DNA of 64,000 bases from Terana coerulea (Eukaryota > Basidiomycota > Agaricomycetes > Polyporales > Phanerochaetaceae): the NCBI GenBank assembly GCA_024811115.1, contig JAKOGH010001201.1, forward strand, positions 62,001 through 126,000, given 5' to 3'. The translations under genes were made by a program, and so were the position numbers. A model generated the notes under the pieces. It searched no databases. It was given only the letters and a program-made list of their open reading frames with translations, and was not told where the DNA came from. Positions 35,508 to 46,534 of this stretch are shown piece after piece. How positions within the stretch are numbered: position 1 is the stretch's first letter; each line of letters begins with the position of its first letter.

Positions 35508-36090
35508 CACCCATTGAAGCTTGAAGACTACTTTCAGCACCCAGGTACGCATGTCGTCGATGTGCTGCCGTCCCGTGAATTTGGAGAATACGTGCGTTCG
35601 TGATGAGGGGGAGCCACGAGGCGACTGAACTCTGTTCTAGATAGCCGCATCGTCGATGTGTACAAGGATTCCTCAGAACCCTCTCCGATCCTGTGGTTAC
35701 GTTCTGTCAAAGAAGGTACTGGCTCTTACGTCGCGCCCGTTTTGGCTTCTTCTGTCGTACTGTTTCCCACAGCCTCCTTCTGGCTGCTGGCTGTTTATGA
35801 GCTGCGCTCTGGAATCCCAGGACCAATCCGGGGGAATATCGTTGCAGCATGCACTCTCCTGGGTGACCCACAACACGATCCCGTCCTGTCCAATAACCAG
35901 TGACCGGAGATATCACACGGTGGTCGCCTGTCAGCGAACTGCATCCGCACAGATCCGCAACAGTGCTATGCATTGGGCGGCCTCATGCCACCCCCAAAAG
36001 ATCATACAGGACGTGTCGTTCTTGATTGGCGGCAGCGCGGGCAGCGTGGAGTTCTTGCCCACCCTGCCTTCCACTGTATACACGTAATCC
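35508..36090 (+). other. Possible small gene or gene remnant
   Basis: Consecutive open pieces read LKLEDYFQHPGTHVVDVLPS, and after a candidate intron (donor gtgcgt near 35593, acceptor tctag near 35641) SRIVDVYKDSSEPSPILWLR. The frame continues hydrophobic (VAPVLASSVVLFPTASFWLL) to a stop at 35903; an overlapping frame stays open to 36087. The first two pieces look protein-like, the rest less so. No family was recognised. It may be a decayed gene. Confidence 0.22.
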
Positions 36091-36518
36091 TGGCTGAGGC
36101 ACTTCATGCGCACCAGCACTAGCAGGGTCAACCTCAGGAGGCGGCGCCCGTCTTAGTTTCGTCATTCGTACTACCGAAGTGCGTGGGATCTCGTCTAGGC
36201 TATGCTCTTCATCCCGCTAATCCTTAATGGGGCAGATCCCAGACAGGATCCGCACCTGGGATGCCAGACCCGGCAGCGTACATCTTCTCCGGAAAGGTTA
36301 CTAGGATGCGACGATACGCTTATGTTCTAGGCACGCTGGCACCACGAGACACTCAGCTCGGTGTGCAATCTCGGCAAAACATGCTATGGTTTAGTGGAAA
36401 TGAAGTAAGCTTCTCAAATGCATACGCACCGCGTACTCACGAAGACTCAGAGAACAGGATCTGTGCCTATTTGTTCAACGAATGGATCTTGGTAGCCCTG
36501 CTCTAGCATCTTCGTCAG

Positions 36519-36695
36519 ATGAGCATTGGTGGATTGTGGGAAGCGAGGGGCGAAGGCACAGTTGGAAGCCGCTCAGGCCTCAGGGTTGCTGTGCCGTTGG
36601 CGGTGGAGCGTGTCCTGCAAGCTCCCGGAAAAACTCTCATGTTGAATGAACATTTACTCAAGAAGAAGAATGTGGTTTGGCGGAACGGAACGTAG
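36519..36695 (+). CDS. Short open frame of 58 codons, unknown
   Basis: MSIGGLWEARGEGTVGSRSG opens a frame that ends PGKTLMLNEHLLKKKNVVWR plus three residues and a stop. The second half has a natural composition for a protein end. A splice-acceptor-like TTCGTCAG lies directly before the ATG, so this may be the last exon of a gene whose other exons I could not find, or a relic of one. Confidence 0.22.
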   Translation: MSIGGLWEARGEGTVGSRSGLRVAVPLAVERVLQAPGKTLMLNEHLLKKKNVVWRNGT

Positions 36696-37479
36696 CTAAC
36701 CCTATGTAGAAGATGGATGAAGGGACATAAACCTGCCATCCGGGACTGGGCCCGTATGTATACGAACATAGCACTGACAGACGGTGGCCAAACAGACCAT
36801 GTCATTTGGTATATATGTCATACAAACAACATAACTCCTAACTATTCAATATTCACATCATAACTTAAGAGCTGGCTTCCTTACCAGCTCTCGCATACGT
36901 ATCTGTACTGACTTGGGCGCGTTACACTGTCGCGCACGGAAAGGACAGGAGCCTGGCTGATGCCGGCACACGTTGATTGCCGGACGCCACCAGGGCTCGG
37001 CTGGCGTGGCAAGGCGCAGCCATCCTTCCCAGCGCACCCCTCGAGTTGCTCCCAAGTTTCAACCGTACGGACGCCAGCCCGTGTGGGCCAAACTCGAGGA
37101 CGCAGAGATCTCCGGGAAGACGTTCATGTTGGGCGTTTACGCCCTCCCAGCGTAGACTCGAAGAACCGAGTCTCTGAGGAAGGAGCCTGAGGCGCAGCAC
37201 TTGCACTCGCTGATGAAACTCAAGCTGCTCTTGCAACTTTTGCGATGCATCCGCAGCACAAAGCGTCAGAGAGCCCTATGGCAATGAGCATGCGAGGCAA
37301 GGCTCTCGAAACAAATTTGCATTACAGAATCTGACCATGCAATCTGCTATTCATACACTACAGCATGTCGCCTCTCTTCCTTATCATAACCTAAAGAGGC
37401 ACAGGTGAGACAGTGGCAACATACGAGACACCATGAAATCCTCACCTGCTATACACGTGAATGGTCCGGTCAGGCTTCG
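36696..37479. other. Intergenic region, no gene seen
   Basis: A 780-bp stretch. Its middle (36960-37210) is GC-rich, so it stays open in several frames on both strands, but no frame has a recognisable motif or clean intron signals. Confidence 0.4.
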
Positions 37480-37915
37480 TTAAACCTCGCAAATGTTGCT
37501 GGACGAGCAGAGGAACGAGACGATGTTCGTGCCGGTGTTGACATTCTGGCATCCGCCGTTCTGGTTCGTGAACGTAAACATGCGACCCTCCGCGCCCGCG
37601 GGGCAGCCCGGGTCCTCGAACATGGTCACGCAGTGGTTGCCCGACCCCCGTCAACCTGCAAAAAACACGTTATGAGTCAAACCTTTGGAGCATGCGAAAG
37701 AAATCGTTCAGCGAAGTAGTAGTACGTACCCTGAAGGAGTGACGGTTATCAAACTGGTGGCACGAGCCGTCGCATGGGACGTCCAGGCCAGCGTTGCCGT
37801 CGCAGCTGCTGCCGCTGAACGCCGTCACACCGGCCTGCGCGCCCTGAGGTGCAAGCGCAACCAACAGAGCTGCAGCGACGTAGGCAAAGGTGGTGGAAGT
37901 TGAAAAATGCATCAT
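37480..37915 (-). CDS. Small secreted cysteine-rich protein
   Basis: A start at 37915 gives a signal peptide (MMHFSTSTTFAYVAAALLVA, cleaved after about AQA). The mature part has VTAFSGSSCDGNAGLDVPCD, then GSCHQFDNRHSFR up to a phase-0 intron (donor gtacgt near 37728, acceptor tttgcag). The second exon has NHCVTMFEDPGCPAGAEGR, FTFTNQNGGCQNVNTGTNIV, then SFLCSSSNICEV and a stop at 37480. Eight cysteines are seen in the mature chain. The second exon is in frame only if the C-run at 37645-37649 (G-run in the sense strand) has one more base, another likely homopolymer error. No enzymatic domain is seen. Such proteins are common in basidiomycete secretomes, and an effector-like or cell-wall role is only a guess. 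Confidence 0.65.
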
Positions 37916-39895
37916 GAGGCTTTTGGGAGTGTTGGTTTGCGAAGGTCTGAGAGAGGGAGCTGAAAGACTTGCTGCCAATTGAACCTCTGAGCATCACGGT
38001 ATATATGCTGAAATATAATCTATTGAAGACCGCGTCTGACCACCGCAGTGTGTAGCCATCAACACATGTGTGCGTGCGGTATCTGTATCGTAAATCAGCA
38101 CAGCCGGTATTTGGAATGTTGAGGCGAGGCGCACCTACGGAGCAATCCTTGCTATTGATAGTGGCGGTAATAGTCATTTCATTGATGCGGCTATTCGGTA
38201 GAGCTCCAATACGTTCTGTTTAAATGCTTAAAGCTTAAAGGTCTAGGTCGGCCGTGTGGAAGAGACAGCAATTTCTATGGTAATAAAACCTGGAGGCATG
38301 GTTTCTTTTAGAACGCGCCGACGGGAGAATGGAGATATCACATACAACTGTGGATCCTGTCAACCATAGATTGGCCATGAGAACAGCGGACATACAACCG
38401 CATCAGATGTAACACGGCGGGTGCCTCGCCTGCGATCACATACATCAAGCCCGCCCGACTAGCACATAATACACGGGTGCTCACCGGAGTCACTGCCCTC
38501 GAGGTGTACCCACGACGGGCGGGTCGCTCACTGGAGCGGGCGCGGATCATCAGCGTTGATTACGTCCCCTCGCCCAGAGACGAGTAATGAGCGCGATAGG
38601 GTGCAGGGTGCATCAAGAGGCGTGCAAGATCTGAATCGGGAAACCGACCTCTTAAGCGCGCGTAGAGACATCAACTTTGCGGGAATGTAGCTCATTGAGT
38701 TCTCATCCGTTCGCCTTCGGAACTTCACAAAGGTATCTATTATCGATGTCTGGCTATCTGAATATGGCAGAATTATGGGTATAATGGGAGACCTCGCCGA
38801 GTTATTCGCAAAACTTCTTTCCCAATTTGGACAGAAAACTTTGATGTGTGGAGTAGTCGTGGGTATTTGGCTTCTACAGGCTCAAGCATTACAATTTTTG
38901 CATTCTGCTGTACATGACGTACCCTTTGTGCTACTTGCGGACACGGTCATGTAATTTTTACGACGAACGGACGCGCCGTCGAGGAGCTATAGAGGATTTG
39001 ATCGCAAGGGAGGTCAGTGTCAGGCGCTTGACTTTCGCTCGCCTCTTGGGGTGCATTGTACAGCCGGCGCAGGGTAATTGAACTTTGTGCGTCTTCGCAG
39101 CCTCTCCCGAGAGATGAGCCGCCTCCGAGATTGAACGGAGGAAACAGAGCCGCAGGCGAAGGGCCTGTGATCAAGCAGCTGTTGAATTCGTCGGGCACAA
39201 GTCGGCCGAGGCGACCCGTCAGGACAATGGCATTGTAGCATTCCGTGACGCCAACGGCAACTCGTGTGAGCTGCTGAATCATATGACAAGAACAAAAATA
39301 TTTGAAGTGTTCCGGCGAGTTGGATGTCGTTTGGGTCTTCTGTATGTCTGTACTAGTTTGTGATGGTAGGCGAGAGAAGATCAAGTGTCCAACTGGCGCC
39401 GGGCTTCGCTCAACGGCGATTGCCGTGCGCCACCAAGCTCGGCTGGCCGGCAGACGAGTCCATGCCCGCTCTGGACTCTACTGCGTTTGCTTCGGTTCTA
39501 GAGGCCTGCTCACATATATATGACCTTCCATATAATTTCAACGCAGTTTCTGTGGTTGTGTGTCAATAATGATTTGAGGTCTTGCGAAAACACTCTCTGC
39601 CACTGTTTTGTTTGCTATCCCCCTCAATCACTAATCCACGGCACCAGTGCTGCGATCTGCTGAGGAAAACCCACTGCGAGCGTCGCGGCACTGATATTTG
39701 TCATCGTCACTTGAGTTGTAATAAGGTCTAAACAGCACCAATTTTGGAAACCTATACAGAATGATAAGTTACGAGAAACGGCAGTACTTTCGCCACGTGG
39801 AAATTAGGGTATGACCCGGTAATCAGTCCACAAAGGGATAGCGCGTGATACTGGTTGAGGCCGTAGCAAGGATTACGGGCACATAGTCGTAGCAC
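37916..39895. other. 2-kb gene-poor region
   Basis: I found no convincing gene. A 145-codon minus-strand frame (38947-39384) lacks introns, motifs or codon bias. Parts around 38740-38950 and 39530-39800 are A/T-rich compared with the rest of the window. No inverted repeat or long direct repeat was noticed. Confidence 0.4.
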
Positions 39896-41484
39896 TCATG
39901 ATCGTACTACTGAGGTGAACAGCACCACAGTACCTACACCGTCGCCAGCAGGTACAGTCATCTCAGGCCGTACACCATTCCACCACTGCTTCGCCGTAAG
40001 CATTGATCTGTCCTGTTGCTTCACCTAAAACAATGTATATCAATACGTCTGCACGACGGGCGAACAGCTTATACGATACCTTCTCCACTCGCAGAAGGGT
40101 ATCATCCGCTGCACGAATGATCATCGACTCCGTCCGAGGGTCGTAATCCGACATACCCGGCTCCGACAAACGTGAGAAGAAGTTCTCTGGTGAGCCGTCA
40201 TAGGGAACGGGCGAGTGAAGCTGCAATATTTTTCCGTTTCTGAGGAGCCCATACGGTGGTTTCTGTGACGTATGTTGGTTAGAATGGCACTAGATTTGGT
40301 CTCTGCAAAGGCACTGACTTGATGAGCTATTGCTCGATATCTGCGGGCGATGTCCTCAGCTGTCATGGAATCAAAATTAATCTGAGCATCTTGGCCAGTG
40401 ATCAACGGCGCACGACGCGCGGCAGGGTCACTTTCTTGTGGCGTAGAAGTGGCCTTCGCTATATTTGGTAAAATGTATGCGTGTTTTGTGTATAGCTGTA
40501 CTCACTTTGCCCTCAATCATATCTCGAAGGATAGAGACGAGCAACCTACCCCCTTCGGCCGCTAGACTGTCTCGGAGCGTCGGAAAATCGACTTGTTCTG
40601 GAAGCATCTAAACCGTAAAGAAGATGAACGTCGAAGAAGTGTACCGTAGTAATTGGACACGTACCATATGCCGCTTTGCCCAAATCTCCCCAGCGTCGAT
40701 GCCTTTTTCTTTTCCATCATTTCAATGACGCAGACACCGGTTTCCTTCTGTCCATCCATTAGGGCATGTTGTATGGGAGCAGGGCCTCGATAGGCCGGCA
40801 AGAGAGATGGATGAACGTTCAGTCTCCTTCCGGATGCGAAGAGTTCCAAATGTCGAGTGGAGAGGATGCGTCCGAAGGAGGCTGTGACGAGCACGCTGTC
40901 TGGCGGTGGCAAGTGCGTGGACTCAGATGATGACAATCCAAACGGTGCTGGCAACTATCGCATTGCAGTTAATTATCGGTTAGTGACAGGAAATATAGAT
41001 GTGTGTGACTAACTGAACCTGCCAATGCCTAAACATCTTTTTCTCCGCTGGGATCTCAAAAACCGGTACGTCCAAGTTCTGGCTTAGCGTCTTAAGAGGT
41101 GCTGGTATGCTTGACCTTAGTCTGTCTGATGATATGAAGGAACTGGATGCCTACAAACAGAAACAGTCGAACCCCGTCTTCCTGTCTTTGTGTCCGGCTG
41201 AGTGACAACACATAAGAACTTCCAGACATCTGTGAAGGCAAATCTCTCAGAATGTACAGTAGATAACACGCTGCCACGACAGCCAACCCACCTTGAGCTG
41301 CATGTAGCTCTTGGAAAACCCGACAGGAGAATTCATCGCGTCCAAAGAATATGACGTTGAATGGATATCCAAGCGTTGGTGTTGAATGAGTGTGGATGCT
41401 GTAATAACTCTGAGATAGAGTGCGGAAGAGTGCCTGTCTCCTGAAAGACCGCAACAGGGACATGTGAAGGAAGCGGAGAGTCAA
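39896..41484 (-). CDS. FMT1: Mitochondrial methionyl-tRNA formyltransferase
   Basis: Transfers a formyl group from 10-formyl-THF to initiator Met-tRNA in mitochondria. The N-terminus (start 41484, or 41463) is Arg/Ser-rich without acids (MSLLRSFRRQALFRTLSQSY), a good presequence. It is followed by YPFNVIFFGRDEFSCRVFQE, the usual N-terminal strand. The catalytic domain has PDSVLVTASFGRILSTRH and LNVHPSLLPAYRGPAPIQHA with the SLLP motif, then GVCVIEMMEKKKGIDAGEIW-type sequence. The C-terminal half has APLITGQDAQINFDSMTAED and DIARRYRAIAHQKPPYG. The last exon, reached by an intron ending TTTTAG, reads VKQQDRSMLTAKQWWNGVRP and continues to a stop at 39896. An unspliced frame would stop earlier, at 39963. 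About eight introns. Confidence 0.88.
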
Positions 41485-41850
41485 GGCGTGGTCAAGGTCT
41501 CAAGGTAAGTGAGCGCGCCCAAGTTGAGCGAACTCGGCTTGGAACTCGGCTTGGCTTGAGCGCCTAAAAGGATCGATTCCCGAATCCGGAATAATGGCGC
41601 ATGGGTGCATTCATAGATGCAGGGTTTGGCACGGGTGGTACTGGAAGTTGAACGTTGAAGCTTGAGGCCTGAGGCCTGAGGCTTGAGGCCAGTATGTATC
41701 CAGTACATTTTCAGACCAATACATAGCTGAACACAAGGTTGTCATTGGGATTTGGTTATAGCCCTTTTAACAGAGGTTTGCTTAGAGCATATGAGCAGAT
41801 ACCTCTTTCACAGTCGATTAGTATCAGCCTCATTCTCCGATTCATCAGAA
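41485..41850. other. Intergenic region with a short CTGAGGC-type repeat
   Basis: Upstream of FMT1. At about 41656-41692 the heptamer-like unit CTGAGGC/TTGAGGC recurs four to five times in a row. A similar smaller run (ttgaagcttgaagc) is at 34036-34052. Otherwise nothing is seen. Confidence 0.45.
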
Positions 41851-42467
41851 TCATCGTAGAATATGGTTCTCCGCTCCGGTAGCAGTCATGCGTGGTCGTG
41901 GTATCGGGTATCGCCGAACAACTCGTGGGTCCGGGCAGAAGATATAACGTGGAAAAGGAGAGCCACTGTCCGAGTCCGAAGGCACAGGTGAGTATGAACC
42001 ACTCTCAGAGGGCGCATTGTCTTCCAGCTCGCTCATTGCTTCTTTTTCTGACTCAATATCAACGTCCATCGCAGAGTGCTGCAGGGTGCTGTCTGGGCTG
42101 TGTGCGGCCAATAAATCCTCTAACTGGACTGGATTGCCATCTCTGTTGTTGAATGTCGTTTGTCTCATGATAGGCGAGCCCCATTCACTAGGGAAAGAGA
42201 CCTGAGGCTCAGCAAGAGGCTACAGATATATATGAGTCAAGATTCTACTGCAATTCAGATGCATTAACTAACATTCAAATCGTTGATGGTGGATTGCACA
42301 AATGTGTTTTCAGCAAGCAGTTGGGTGTGCTTCTTCTTAGTTTCCTCCAGCTCCTGCCTTACTGTGTCCAATTCTAGGCGGAGTCTCTCAACTTCCTCAT
42401 CCATAGACTCATGATTCTCTGGACAGGCTTGAACTGCCTTATCATCCTTCTGAGTATGCGTCGCCAT
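41851..42467 (-). CDS. Small acidic coiled-coil protein, unknown
   Basis: The first exon (start 42467) reads MATHTQKDDKAVQACPENHE, then MDEEVERLRLELDTVRQELE, continuing as a short coiled coil to QSTINDLN. After an intron the frame reads VSFPSEWGSPIMRQTTFNNR and VQLEDLLAAHSPDSTLQHSA, then acidic Ser-rich sequence (ESEKEAMSELEDNAPSESGS). The frame shown stops at 41851. A neighbouring frame offers RRTIFYDDSDESENEADTNR to a stop at 41808, which fits the acidic character better, so the true last exon may lie there. No family was recognised. It is divergent from SEC24 with 460 bp between. Confidence 0.55.
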
Positions 42468-42926
42468 GAGTGATCAACTGAAATGGCAAAGGCAGGCCTA
42501 TGCTCACTTGTGTACTTTGCAGAACATAGTTCCGTACTTTCGGATCTGTTTTCAGCAGCTCCATCACGAGTCTGACACCATTTCTCAGTGCCTGGGACGA
42601 AACAAGACCCGCAGGCTGAGCTGCCTACAACGACAATGCATTAGCACGATGCTCTGCAACTGTGTCTGCATGTGGTACAAGCTTACGTCTGGCAATGAAA
42701 CACCAGTCTGTTTCATTGAGAACCGAGTATATCCCCTGCAATGTACCACTCAGGTGTACTTATTGAAGAGAGGATGTCGAGTGACAGGGAAGAGTCAAAT
42801 ATTGAGCCCACGTGGTCGCCGTTATTTGGAACAGAGGCTGTTGCCAAACAATCTTCCCGATTTGGCCGTCCGTCTTCTCGCTCGCTTGGTCGTCACCCGC
42901 AGCATTAGTCTCACTTACCCACCTCT

Positions 42927-45900
42927 ATGTCTTTCGCGCACGATGCGGCCCATATTCCCCAACCCCCACATAGCGCAGGACTATCTTACAAAGGTGCGAC
43001 CTATACAAACTAGGCTATACAGCAGACTGACATGCACTGCACTGTGCACAGGACTACGAGCTTCGATAGATCCCCACCAGATTCCGTCTCCGATAGAAGT
43101 CGTAGAATTGGACCGCGAGGTATGGGAGGGAAAGACGTACATGACTTTACCGGGAAGCCATGTCCCGTTATCTACAACAGACTTCATTGCGATAGACCAA
43201 GGTGCGTGCAGCCGCTTGCTTCACCCGGCTGTGGGCATCATATCGTTCTGCAGGCAACTCCTCCCCGAAATATGTTCGTATGTCGACTTGGAATGTCCCC
43301 AGTACCTCTCGACTCTCGGCGGAATGTGAAATCCCTATTGCGGCGGCTATCCAGCCCTTCGCGGATCTGGATCCTCGAGAAGAGCCCGTTCCCATCGTAG
43401 AGCCTGGCCCTGCGGGACCTGCGCGGTGCGAGAAGTGTAGAGGCTACATTAATCCATGGTGTACATGGACGGCTGGAGGAGCCAGATGGAAGTGTAATCT
43501 CTGCAGTCATGAAACCGAAGGTTCGTTGTACACTTGGCTTCAACTCGCTCATCCTCGTAACACGAAATATAGTTGCTTCAGAATACTTCTGCAATTTGGA
43601 CGCGAATTTCCTGCGGTTGGATCATCTACAGCGACCCGAGCTCAATAAGGGCACTGTCGACTTTGCTGTACCAGAAGCATATTGGGCACCTCATCCCCCT
43701 CCCAGAGTGACACCACTATACCAACCTGTTGTACCGATACCTACGTCGGGAAATCGAGAGCCTAAGCCAATGAACTTTGTCTTTGTCCTAGAGGTGACTG
43801 CGGATGCAATCAACTCGGGCTTTACGAGAAAAGCATGCGAGTCCTTGAGCTACATGTTGTACGGCTACGGCTCCGAAGATGATACACAGGTGCCACCATA
43901 CTTCCCGAACGGCAGCAGGATATGCATCATCTCGTTCGACAGGGCGCTCCACTTCTATGACTTCTCTGTGAGTAAGTTCATCTGCCTTTTCCCCGCCTTT
44001 CTAGGCTTATGGATGCGTTGCTATCCATTCGTAACAGCCAAACCTGGACCGCCCCACGATGCTAGTCATCTCTGATATAGAGGACGTTTTTGTGCCGATG
44101 TCTGAAGGTCTTTTCGTTGACCCTCTCGAATCGAGGTGAGCCGAATGACAGAATTACCGAGACATTTCGTCCAACACTTGTACCTTAGGGCGAGCATAGA
44201 AAGCCTATTGGGATCGTTGCCTGAACAGAATGCCGAGTCTGCTTATTATGACTCTGCTCTGGGCGCTGCGATGATTGCAAGCATGGGAACACTCGTCAGT
44301 GCCTTTCCCCCATGACTCAAGCTCAACTAAGTCTTTTAGTGCAGGTAGGCCGAGGCGGACAAATAACGGTCTTCGCCAGTACGCTACCCACCGTAGGGCC
44401 TGCTGCGTTACGCCCACGAGACAACGAGTCATCTCTCTACGATACCGACAAGGAGTTGAGCCTCTACGTGCCTCGTGATGCTGCTTGGAAGGAACTCGGG
44501 GAGGAGTGCGCAGAGGAAGGCATTGGGGTCAATCTGTTTCTGGGAATGAGCAAGCCCATTGACGTAGGCACCATTGGTCAATATGTTCTTTCCTTGGGCG
44601 AGTTGATCCTGACTTGGTCTTCAGGCGTTCTTTCATCCACATCGGGCGGTGAGATTTTCTTCCACCCCCGGTTTGACTACGGTCGGGACGGTGCTGTACT
44701 CGACTCACAGCTGCGTCGTGTGGTGTCGCGATTCACTGGATACAGCTGTGCCATGAAAATACGCTGTTCAAATGGTAAGTTGCAATCCACATATGATGTA
44801 TCGCTACCGACCTATGCGCAGGGCTCCGCATCGTCAAGCAATACGGAAATTTCTACGAGAACCCCGCGGACGACCTAATGTTTGGAACCTTGGACTCGGA
44901 CAAGTCCGTTTGCGTACTGTTCGATCATGCCCACACATTGGACGACAGACAATACGCTTTTGTGCAGTCTGCCGTACTGTATACTACCATAAGCGGCGAG
45001 CGTCGAGTACGTGTTTGCAATGTGGCGCTTCAAGTCGCCTCTCTGGCGGGCAACGTCTTCCGCTTCGCCGATATGGATACAGTGGTCTCTGTCATGCTGA
45101 AAGAAGGTGAATATTCCGTACTTGCGTGGTCCGCAGCACGCTTACATCGTCATAGCCGTCTCAAAGCTGCCTAGTCAGAAGATCTCGTATATTCACGAGG
45201 AGCTCACTGAAAAGTCAGCCTCGATCCTTCTTGGTTATCGCAAGCACTGCGCCGCCGCAACCGCTCCCTCACAGGTAGCGTCATCCCATGTTCACGAAAG
45301 CCCTTTCTCACAGCGGGTATTAGTTGATTATCCCGGAAGCATTCCGTGCGCTACCCGTCTACACTCTGGCCATGACGAAGACCCGCGCTTTGAAAGGTCT
45401 GTCACTCGCTACAGGGAGACAAGGTAACTGACATCATTATGTAGCACGAACCGTGAGCTCGGATGTCCGGAATTATTCTGTGCATAGAATTACGGCTATG
45501 AGTGTTCGGAGCTTGATGCACCATCTCTATCCAAGGATGATGGCCTTGCATGATCTTGACGACCAAATTGCTCTACCGAAACCAAGTACTGGCGAAGTCG
45601 AACTCCCTTCACTTATGCGAGACAGCCATCTTTTTATGGAAGGTCATGGGATCTATGTCATTGGTCAGTACTCGACATCCTCCTACGAAATATGCCATTA
45701 ACATTACCCGAGCGTAGATAATGAGGATATCATGATTCTGTGGGTAGGGCAAAGCACCTCTCCTCAAATCTTACAGGATCTTTTCGGTGTCGACGATATA
45801 TCCAGCGTGGACCGAAACATGGTGCGGGAATGCCTTCCCCGCCGAGACTTTGTATTAACTCGAGGACTATAGACTGAACTTCCTCGGCTGCAAACGCAGC

Positions 45901-46106
45901 TATCGATGCAAGTCCACAACATCTTGGCTTATCGCTATAGTCAGCGGGGACGAATTCCCAAATTCTGCATCGCCCGCCAGAACATGGACGGCTTGGAGAT
46001 TGACTTCAGCGACATGCTCGTAGAGGACCAGAACAACGGTGCTATGTCGTACCTAGACTGTGCGTACAACTGGTGCTCTGCCCGCTGCTTCACTCAACTG
46101 CGGTGA
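42927..46106 (+). CDS. SEC24: COPII coat cargo-binding subunit Sec24
   Basis: Sec24 pairs with Sec23 to form the inner COPII coat on ER exit sites and selects cargo. The start [20 protein letters not shown] is followed by an intron and [20 protein letters not shown]. The zinc finger is clear: [20 protein letters not shown] then [11 protein letters not shown]. The trunk domain has [20 protein letters not shown] and [13 protein letters not shown], then [20 protein letters not shown]. The beta-sandwich has [20 protein letters not shown]. The helical and gelsolin parts follow ([72 protein letters not shown]). The end is [20 protein letters not shown]. At least ten introns. The N-terminal Pro/Gln-rich region common to Sec24 proteins is unusually short here; upstream exons might be missed, but the promoter-like spacer argues against a long extension. 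Confidence 0.92.
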
Positions 46107-46534
46107 TTTAGACTTGTGTGTGGTACATAAGCAGATAAGTACCGTGGTACGTTTGAGAGGCTGAGCAAAACCTTCCGTGTACTGATAACCTTCTGAAGCT
46201 TACGACCGGAGCGTCGTTGTCAGGCTCGACCGGCTTCCGCGGATCCATTTGGTGATGGCGATGATGGATTTATAGTGGATGTGTTCAGGGGTCCTCTTGG
46301 ATACGCGCAATTTACTGCTGTATATTGTACATACATGTTGTACAAAAACTATCCGAATAGCTATCTATCGAGCCCTTGGATGCTGAGGGTAGCCCAGTAG
46401 ACGTGCGAAGCTCGCCCGAATCGTGTGATCGCGTTGATCCCGTCACGCTGTCACCGTGTGACCGGGGTGCATCTTGGATGCGTGTTCGGGCGTTGTGTGC
46501 CTCTCGTTCAACATTGGCGACAACATCGCCAACG

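Noticed and set aside
38947..39384. 145-codon minus-strand frame
   Set aside because: No start context, motif, intron or relation to neighbours; the region looks non-coding.
39963..40060. FMT1 ending at the stop at 39963
   Set aside because: The intron ending TTTTAG gives a last exon with the family-like WWNGVRPEM motif, so the in-frame extension is probably intron read-through.
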